This document shows positions 59,022 through 64,000 of a DNA stretch of 64,000 nucleotides, one piece after another. The DNA is taken from positions 124,001 through 188,000 of the forward strand of contig NZ_JBHVOS010000003.1 in NCBI RefSeq assembly GCF_042887685.1, read 5' to 3'. The stretch is from Oerskovia sp042887685 (lineage in GTDB: Bacteria > Actinomycetota > Actinomycetes > Actinomycetales > Cellulomonadaceae). The notes under the pieces were generated by a model. The model was given only the letters and a program-made list of their open reading frames with translations. It had not been told where the DNA came from and did no database searches. The translations under genes were made by a program, and so were the position numbers. Numbering within the stretch: position 1 is the first letter of the stretch; every line of letters begins with the position of its first letter.

Positions 59022-59899
59022 CGGCGTCGTCGGGCCCCGTGCGCCACGTCCGACCCGAGCCCGGCAACCGCCCTCGCGCGCGCCGCGGCGCCGCGTCGAC
59101 CGTCGCCGGGATCCTCGGCGAGGTCCTCATCACCGTGGGCGTCCTCCTCGGGCTGTTCGTCGTCTGGCAGCTCTGGTGGACCGACGTCCAAGGAGCCCGC
59201 GAGCAGGCCGAGGTCCTGCAGAGCATGGGCTGGGAGGTTCCCTCGGACGAGGCCGTCGACGTCCGGCGTGACGAACCGCCGGTCGCCGAGCAGCCCGCCG
59301 TCGGCGACGTGTTCGGACAGCTCTTCGTCCCGCGCTGGGACGACGCGGTCATCCCCCTCGCGCAGGGGACGGACAAGCGCACGATCCTCGACAAGGCGAT
59401 GGCCGGCCACTACCCCGAGACGGCCATGCCGGGAGCCGTGGGCAACTTCTCGCTCGCCGCGCACCGCATGACGTACGGCGCACCCTTCCATCGCGTCGAG
59501 GAGCTCGAGGTGGGCGACCCGCTCGTGGTCCGCTCGAACGACACCTGGTACGTCTACCGCGTGACCGAGGGCTTCGTCGTCCAGCCGAACCAGGTCGAGG
59601 TCATCGCACCCGTCCCCGGCCAGCCGGGCGTCGAACCGACGCAGCGCTTCCTGACCCTCACGACGTGCCACCCGATCGGCCTGAACTCCCTGCGGGAGCG
59701 GTTCATCGTGCACGCCGAGCTCGACTACTGGCTGCCCGTCGCCGACGGTCTGCCACCCGACCTCGTGGGCCACGTGCCCGCCGACCTCGCTGCGGCCCCC
59801 CCGGAGGCCGCGGCAGGTACCGAGGGAGCTGCTCCCGCGGACCTCGCAGGAGCGCTCTCCGTGGACACCGTGACCGGCCCGACGAACGGGGGACGATGA
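59018..59899 (+). CDS. Class E sortase
   Basis: 293 residues from GTG. Basic N-terminus, one membrane helix (ILGEVLITVGVLLGLFVVWQLWW), then the extracellular beta-barrel with catalytic His in LAAHRMTYG, Cys in LTTCHPIG and Arg in RFIVHAEL. Class E sortases attach surface proteins with LAxTG-type signals to peptidoglycan in high-GC Gram-positives. The 50-residue Ala/Pro-rich C-terminal tail is unusual length. Overlaps DUF881, and its stop overlaps the next small gene. Confidence 0.95.
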   Translation: MTASSGPVRHVRPEPGNRPRARRGAASTVAGILGEVLITVGVLLGLFVVWQLWWTDVQGAREQAEVLQSMGWEVPSDEAVDVRRDEPPVAEQPAVGDVFGQLFVPRWDDAVIPLAQGTDKRTILDKAMAGHYPETAMPGAVGNFSLAAHRMTYGAPFHRVEELEVGDPLVVRSNDTWYVYRVTEGFVVQPNQVEVIAPVPGQPGVEPTQRFLTLTTCHPIGLNSLRERFIVHAELDYWLPVADGLPPDLVGHVPADLAAAPPEAAAGTEGAAPADLAGALSVDTVTGPTNGGR

Positions 59900-60066
59900 T
59901 GTACGGAGCGCTCTGGCGAGTGCTGCCAGGTCCGGCGTGGCTCCGGGTGCTGCTGCTGCTCGTCCTCGCGGCGGCAGTGGTGCTCGTGTGCTTCGAGTGG
60001 CTCTTCCCGATCGTCGCCGAGTACATGCCGTTCAACGAAACGACCGTCGAAGGAACAGGTGGGTAA
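59899..60066 (+). CDS. Small membrane protein downstream of sortase
   Basis: 55 residues; ATG at 59899 (GGGGGA five bases upstream) or the adjacent ATG at 59896, which overlaps the sortase stop. It reads GALWRVLPGPAWLRVLLLLVLAAAVV, one membrane helix, then FEWLFPIVAEYMPFNETTVEG outside. Translationally coupled to the sortase and overlapping the next gene. I know of no experimental function; position suggests a partner in the division/wall cluster. Confidence 0.8.
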   Translation: MYGALWRVLPGPAWLRVLLLLVLAAAVVLVCFEWLFPIVAEYMPFNETTVEGTGG

Positions 60067-60718
60067 GGGAATGGTCCGCATCCTCGTCGTGGACAACTAC
60101 GACTCGTTCGTCTACACGATCGTGGGGTACCTGAACCAGCTGGGTGCCCGCACGGTCGTCGTGCGCAACGACGCCGTCCCCGCCGTGGGAGCGGACGGCC
60201 GGTTCCGGGACGACGACGGCGCGTTCGACGGAGTCCTCGTGTCGCCCGGTCCCGGCACCCCCGCCGAGGCAGGGCAGAGCGAGGAGGTCATCCGGGCCTG
60301 CGCCGCCTCGCGCACGCCGATGCTCGGGGTCTGCCTCGGGCACCAGGCGCTCGCCGAGGTCTACGGGGCGACCGTGACTCACGCACCCGAGCTCATGCAC
60401 GGCAAGACCAGCCTGGTCGAGCACGAGGACACGGGCGTGCTGGCGGGCCTCCCCTCGCCGTTCACCGCGACGCGCTACCACTCGCTCGCGGTCGTCCCCG
60501 AGACGGTTCCCGCCGAGCTGGTCGTCACGGCCGCGACGGAGAGCGGGGTCGTCATGGCCCTCCAGCACCGTGACCTCCCGCTGCACGGCGTCCAGTTCCA
60601 CCCCGAGTCGGTCCTGACCGAGGGTGGGCACCGGCTCCTCGCGAACTGGCTCACGCTGTGCGGGGCGCCGGACGCCGTCGCGCACTCGAAGGGCCTCGCG
60701 CCGCTCGTGCGTCGCTGA
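60059..60718 (+). CDS. Glutamine amidotransferase, TrpG/PabA type
   Basis: 219 residues from GTG, which has GAAGGA at good spacing; ATG at 60071 is preceded immediately by AAGGGA and is an alternative. Class I amidotransferase: VVDNYDSFVYTI, VSPGPGTPAEAGQSEEV, nucleophile Cys in GVCLGHQA and the His-Glu pair in HGVQFHPESV. It provides ammonia for anthranilate or aminodeoxychorismate synthesis. No TrpE or PabB gene is adjacent; the same orphan occurs beside pknB in M. tuberculosis (Rv0013). Confidence 0.93.
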   Translation: MGKGMVRILVVDNYDSFVYTIVGYLNQLGARTVVVRNDAVPAVGADGRFRDDDGAFDGVLVSPGPGTPAEAGQSEEVIRACAASRTPMLGVCLGHQALAEVYGATVTHAPELMHGKTSLVEHEDTGVLAGLPSPFTATRYHSLAVVPETVPAELVVTAATESGVVMALQHRDLPLHGVQFHPESVLTEGGHRLLANWLTLCGAPDAVAHSKGLAPLVRR

Positions 60719-60806
60719 CGGGCCCGCTGAGGGTCCAGAACGAGGGCGTTCAGGGCCGGACGGGTCCTCGAGCGTCGGCCGATGTGCGGCCGCGAGCCTG
60801 GGAAGA

Positions 60807-60850
60807 ACGCGGGAGGGCCCGGCACCGCATGGTGCCGGGCCCTCCCGCGT
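60807..60850. terminator. Bidirectional terminator between trpG-like gene and pknB
   Basis: Perfect 20-bp stem (outer ACGCGGGAGGGCCCGG, inner CACC/GGTG) with a GCAT loop between convergent genes. Confidence 0.92.
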
Positions 60851-60877
60851 CGCTGTCCTAGGGCTCGTGACGGGACG

Positions 60878-62932
60878 TCACGGGGTCGGGTTCCCGCCGC
60901 CCCCGCCGCCGCCGTTGCCGCCGCCGGGCGGGCCGCTCGAGACCACGATGTCGACCTTGTCGCCGACCTCCAGGACGGCGTCCTTGCCAGGGTTCGTCGA
61001 GATGACGTTCCCCTTGGGGACGGAAGCCGACTCCTTCTCGGTGACGTTGCCCGAGTTGAGTCCCGCCCCCCCGAGCAGCTCCTTGGCCTCGTCGAGCGAC
61101 TTGCCCACCATGTCCGGCACGTTCGTCATCTCCGGACCCGTCGGCGCGGGCGCCTTGGCGATGGTCAGCGTGACCTTCTGGCCCTGCTTGCCCGGGCCCG
61201 CACCAGGGTTCTGCTTGATGACCGTGCCGGCGGTCTTGGTGCTCTCCTCCTCGATGATCGCGTACGAGAGGTCGATGTCGTCGAGAGCCTTCTCCGCGTC
61301 GGCCTGAGGAAGGCCGAGCAGGTCGGGGATGCTGATTAGCCCGCTCGAGATGAAGATCTTGACCGACGAACCGGCCGGGGCGCTCGCGTTGGCTGCGGGG
61401 TCGGTCCGGGTGACGAGCCCCTTCTTCACGGTGCCGTTGTCCTCCTGGTCGACGGTCGGGTCGACCGCGAGACCGGCACCCTCGATCTCGGCACGGGCCT
61501 GCTCCTGGGAGAGACCTGCGACGTTCGGGACGATCACGGCGTCCGGGCCTGCCGAGAAGTACACCGTGACCTCGGTGCCCTCCTCCACGGACTCGCCGCT
61601 CGCAGGGTTCGAGCTGACGAAGACGTCCTTGGGGAGATCCGAGTCCTGGTCGATCGCCTTGAGGAACTTCAGCCCCACGGCGTCGAGCGCCTGCTCGGCC
61701 TGCTCCGGGGTCGTGGTCGCGCTGAAGGTGGGGACGGTGACCGTCTCCGGCTCGGCGGGCTTCTGGTTGAGCAGGATCATGGCGATGATCGCGGCGATCG
61801 CGACCACGCCCACCGCGATGAGCGCCCACATGAGGCCGCGCTTCTTGCCCGACCCCTCGTCGTCCGGCTCTCCCTCGGCGAGCGGCCCACCGGGCTGGCC
61901 CGGGGGGACGGCTGCGGGGACGCCGGTGGTCTCCCAAGGGTTCGGCGGGCCCGCGACGGCAGGGCTCATGACCTGCGTCGCGTTCTCGAGGGGGCCCTGC
62001 ACCTGGGTCGCGGCGAGAGCTGCCCCGGCGGCGGCAGCCGCCGCGACGCCGAGCGCGGGCGCGGTGATGTGCCCGCCACGGACCGCGTTCTCCAGGTCGT
62101 TGCGGAACTCGGCGGCGCTGCTGTAGCGGGCCGTGCGCTCCTTGGCGAGCGCCTTGAGCGTGATGCGGTCCAGGACCTCGGGGACGTCGGGGGCGAGGTC
62201 GCTGGGCTTCGCAGGGGCCTCGCGCACGTGCTGGTACGCCACGGCGACCGGGGAGTCCCCGATGAACGGCGGGCGTCCTGTGAGGAGCTCGAAGAGCAGG
62301 CATCCCGTGGAGTACAGGTCGCTGCGCGCGTCGACCGTCTCGCCGCGGGCCTGCTCGGGAGACAGGTACTGCGCGGTGCCGATCACGGCGTGCGTCTGCG
62401 TCATGGTCGCCGCGGAGTCCGCGACGGCCCGGGCGATGCCGAAGTCCATGACCTTGACGGCACCCGTCGGGGTGATCATCACGTTGGCCGGCTTGATGTC
62501 GCGGTGCACGATGCCGGCGTGGTGCGAGTACTCGAGGGCCGACAGCACGCCGGCGGTGATCTCGATCGCCTCGTCGATCGGGACGGCCTGGCCGTCGCCG
62601 AGGATGTCGCGGACCGTGTGCCCCTCGACGTACTCCATGACGATGAACGGCACGTGCGCCGTCGCGCCGCCGGGCTCGACGTGGGTGTCCTCACCCGTGT
62701 CGTAGACCGCGACGATCGCGGGGTGGTTCAGCGCCGCTGCGGCCTGCGCCTCCCGGCGGAACCGGGCCAGGAACGACGGGTCGCGCGCGAGGTCCGAGCG
62801 CAGGATCTTGATCGCCACGGTCCGTCCGAGACGGGTGTCGTGGCCGATGTGCACCTCGGCCATACCGCCTCGGCCGATGAGCTCACCGACCTCGTACCGG
62901 CCGGCAAGTACCCGGGGAGCGTTGTCCACCAC
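60878..62932 (-). CDS. pknB: Serine/threonine protein kinase PknB with PASTA repeats
   Basis: 684 residues from GTG. Kinase domain with GRGGMAEV (20-27), VAIK Lys42, HRD at 143-145, DFG at 163-165 and a Thr-rich activation loop (ATMTQTHAVIGTAQYLSPE). Juxtamembrane linker of about 100 residues, one membrane helix (LMWALIAVGVVAIAAIIAMILL), four extracellular PASTA repeats (about 395-670) and a Gly-rich tail. It senses wall fragments or lipid II and phosphorylates division and wall proteins, probably including the pseudokinase encoded at 27986. Directly follows pknA with no gap. Confidence 0.97.
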   Translation of the reverse strand: MVDNAPRVLAGRYEVGELIGRGGMAEVHIGHDTRLGRTVAIKILRSDLARDPSFLARFRREAQAAAALNHPAIVAVYDTGEDTHVEPGGATAHVPFIVMEYVEGHTVRDILGDGQAVPIDEAIEITAGVLSALEYSHHAGIVHRDIKPANVMITPTGAVKVMDFGIARAVADSAATMTQTHAVIGTAQYLSPEQARGETVDARSDLYSTGCLLFELLTGRPPFIGDSPVAVAYQHVREAPAKPSDLAPDVPEVLDRITLKALAKERTARYSSAAEFRNDLENAVRGGHITAPALGVAAAAAAGAALAATQVQGPLENATQVMSPAVAGPPNPWETTGVPAAVPPGQPGGPLAEGEPDDEGSGKKRGLMWALIAVGVVAIAAIIAMILLNQKPAEPETVTVPTFSATTTPEQAEQALDAVGLKFLKAIDQDSDLPKDVFVSSNPASGESVEEGTEVTVYFSAGPDAVIVPNVAGLSQEQARAEIEGAGLAVDPTVDQEDNGTVKKGLVTRTDPAANASAPAGSSVKIFISSGLISIPDLLGLPQADAEKALDDIDLSYAIIEEESTKTAGTVIKQNPGAGPGKQGQKVTLTIAKAPAPTGPEMTNVPDMVGKSLDEAKELLGGAGLNSGNVTEKESASVPKGNVISTNPGKDAVLEVGDKVDIVVSSGPPGGGNGGGGGGGNPTP

Positions 62933-64000
62933 TTAGGAGTCCTTCGATGTCGTCGGGGCCGAGGACCCAGAGGGACCCGGCACAGTACTGAGCATCATCC
63001 CATCGTCGGACGTCAGGTCCGGGGACGAATGCAACGATCTGGTCACGTTCGGGGCGGAACCGGCCCCCTCGGAGCGTTCGTCGCCGCCTCCCACGAGCGT
63101 CGCGACGAGCACGACCAGCAGGAGCCCGAGGAGCGCGAGGAGCGGCCACGAGAAGCCCTTGGCGAACCCGCCGATCCGCTGGCCGGTCGTGGTCGACGTC
63201 CTGACGGGCGGCGCGTCCTGGGACGCACGCCGCCGCTCGGCGCGGGTGACCCCTGCGGAAGCCGCCCGGTCGGGGCCACCCTGCACCGAGGTGCGCGACG
63301 GCGTCGGGCGGGAGTCGACGCGACGCGGACGTGCCGCCGGCGCACCACCGTGCAGATCCCGCCGCGGCGGGTATGAGCGCGGTGCGTCCGCGGGGTCCGC
63401 CGCAGCAGCGGTCGACGCGCGTTCCCACGGGAGCGCTGTCGGCTCGGCCGGATCGGGCACGGGAGGCGCGGGAGGCGGAGGCGGAGGAGGGGGGAAGGCC
63501 TGGCCGTCGAAGACGGGCGTGCCCGGGGGCGCGGTCGGCGCGCTCGGGGCCGCCGCCGCGGACGCCGCCGACGGCGCGGAGAGCGCCGAGCGGCCCGTCT
63601 GGGCGGAGTACCCGGAGGGGGCGGAGTAGCCCGACTGGGCCGGGTAGCCGGACTGGGCGGACAGCGCGGAGTCCTGCGACCGCGGGGTCGAGATCGTGGG
63701 CAGCGGGCGCGACCGCAGCTCCTCGGGGATCTCGAGCGGGGTCGGCGAGCTCGGCGGCGGTGCGGCGCCGTGGCGGGCGGGCTGCGCGCGACGAGACCGA
63801 CGCGACGGGCCGCCCGCACGGGCGGTAGCCCCCCAGGGGTCGCGCGCGATGGTCTCCGCGAGGTCGTCGAGCGTCTGTGCGAGCGCCGATGCCGGCATGG
63901 GCCGCGCCTTGGGGTCCTTCGCGAGCATCGCGTAGATGAGCGAGGCGAGCGACGGGTGTACGTGCGCGGGCAGCGGCGGCACCTTCTCGTTGACGTGCGC
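62933..64000 (-). CDS. pknA: Serine/threonine protein kinase PknA, C-terminal part (N-terminus beyond window)
   Basis: The frame is open to the right edge; 355 residues are visible. The first 50 (VPPLPAHVHPSLASLIYAMLAKDPKARPMPASALAQTLDDL) are the end of a kinase C-lobe (the KDPxxRP segment). Then comes a 200-residue Pro/Ser/Ala linker with repeats such as SGYPAQSGYSAPSGYSAQTG, one membrane helix (SWPLLALLGLLLVVLVATLVGG) and a short extracellular Ser-rich tail with no PASTA. This matches PknA, partner of PknB in growth and division control. Its TAA is followed at once by the pknB GTG. Confidence 0.9.
   Translation of the reverse strand, partial: AHVNEKVPPLPAHVHPSLASLIYAMLAKDPKARPMPASALAQTLDDLAETIARDPWGATARAGGPSRRSRRAQPARHGAAPPPSSPTPLEIPEELRSRPLPTISTPRSQDSALSAQSGYPAQSGYSAPSGYSAQTGRSALSAPSAASAAAAPSAPTAPPGTPVFDGQAFPPPPPPPPAPPVPDPAEPTALPWERASTAAAADPADAPRSYPPRRDLHGGAPAARPRRVDSRPTPSRTSVQGGPDRAASAGVTRAERRRASQDAPPVRTSTTTGQRIGGFAKGFSWPLLALLGLLLVVLVATLVGGGDERSEGAGSAPNVTRSLHSSPDLTSDDGMMLSTVPGPSGSSAPTTSKDS

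Noticed and set aside
62920..62930. DnaA box at the pknB start
   Set aside because: TTGTCCACC has one mismatch, stands alone and is explained by the codons for the first residues of PknB.

Overview
The window is a high-GC chromosomal segment centred on a replication origin. Gene content and order point to an actinobacterium: dnaA-dnaN-gnd-recF-DUF721-gyrB-gyrA-DUF3566-tRNAIle-DLW39-tRNAAla on one side, and rpmH-rnpA-yidD-yidC-jag-rsmG-parA-parB on the other. A cysteine-free S18, a Crp-type site and GTG-rich starts fit Micrococcales, probably the Cellulomonas/Oerskovia/Cellulosimicrobium group. The genus is inference. The origin is the 1.3 kb dnaA-dnaN gap (about 42.7-44.1 kb). Most genes to its right read + and most to its left read -, so transcription is largely codirectional with the forks.

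Region 1 (1-4.3 kb) is accessory: a truncated GIY-YIG nuclease-fold gene, a helical protein with a HEPN-type motif, a TnsA-like endonuclease whose 3' end runs into a 9-bp tandem repeat, and a small ribbon-helix-helix-like protein. It abuts dnaB. Region 2 (4.3-15.7 kb) holds dnaB, a MATE transporter, two organophosphate-type MFS transporters that share a GntR operator, the rpsF-ssb-rpsR-rplI operon, and a bifunctional PASTA penicillin-binding protein. Region 3 (16-21.4 kb) holds PadR-ino1 with a 25-bp operator and two drug-efflux-like MFS genes. Region 4 (21.4-34.1 kb) holds cca, a Nudix-DUF6049-murJ-pseudokinase run (lipid II flippase and cell-wall control), trxB-trxA, an aminotransferase and a D-Ala-D-Ala ligase homologue.

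Region 5 (34-41 kb) is the chromosome segregation and ribosome/membrane biogenesis block. It carries six parS sites in 4.1 kb. Four lie inside parB, parA (two) and rsmG, and all are read as the peptide VSRET. Two are merged with terminator hairpins. Region 6 (41-54.5 kb) holds the origin, with several DnaA boxes, G-rich repeats and a perfect Crp-type palindrome, followed by the replication and gyrase genes. Region 7 (54.5-64 kb) holds tRNAs, peptidyl-prolyl isomerase, rhomboid protease, crgA, DUF881, a class E sortase, a small membrane protein, a glutamine amidotransferase, pknB and the 3' part of pknA: the usual actinobacterial division and cell-wall signalling cluster.

Perfect DnaA boxes also occur away from the origin: upstream of the MATE gene, downstream of the rhomboid gene, and inside gyrB using codons rare for this genome.
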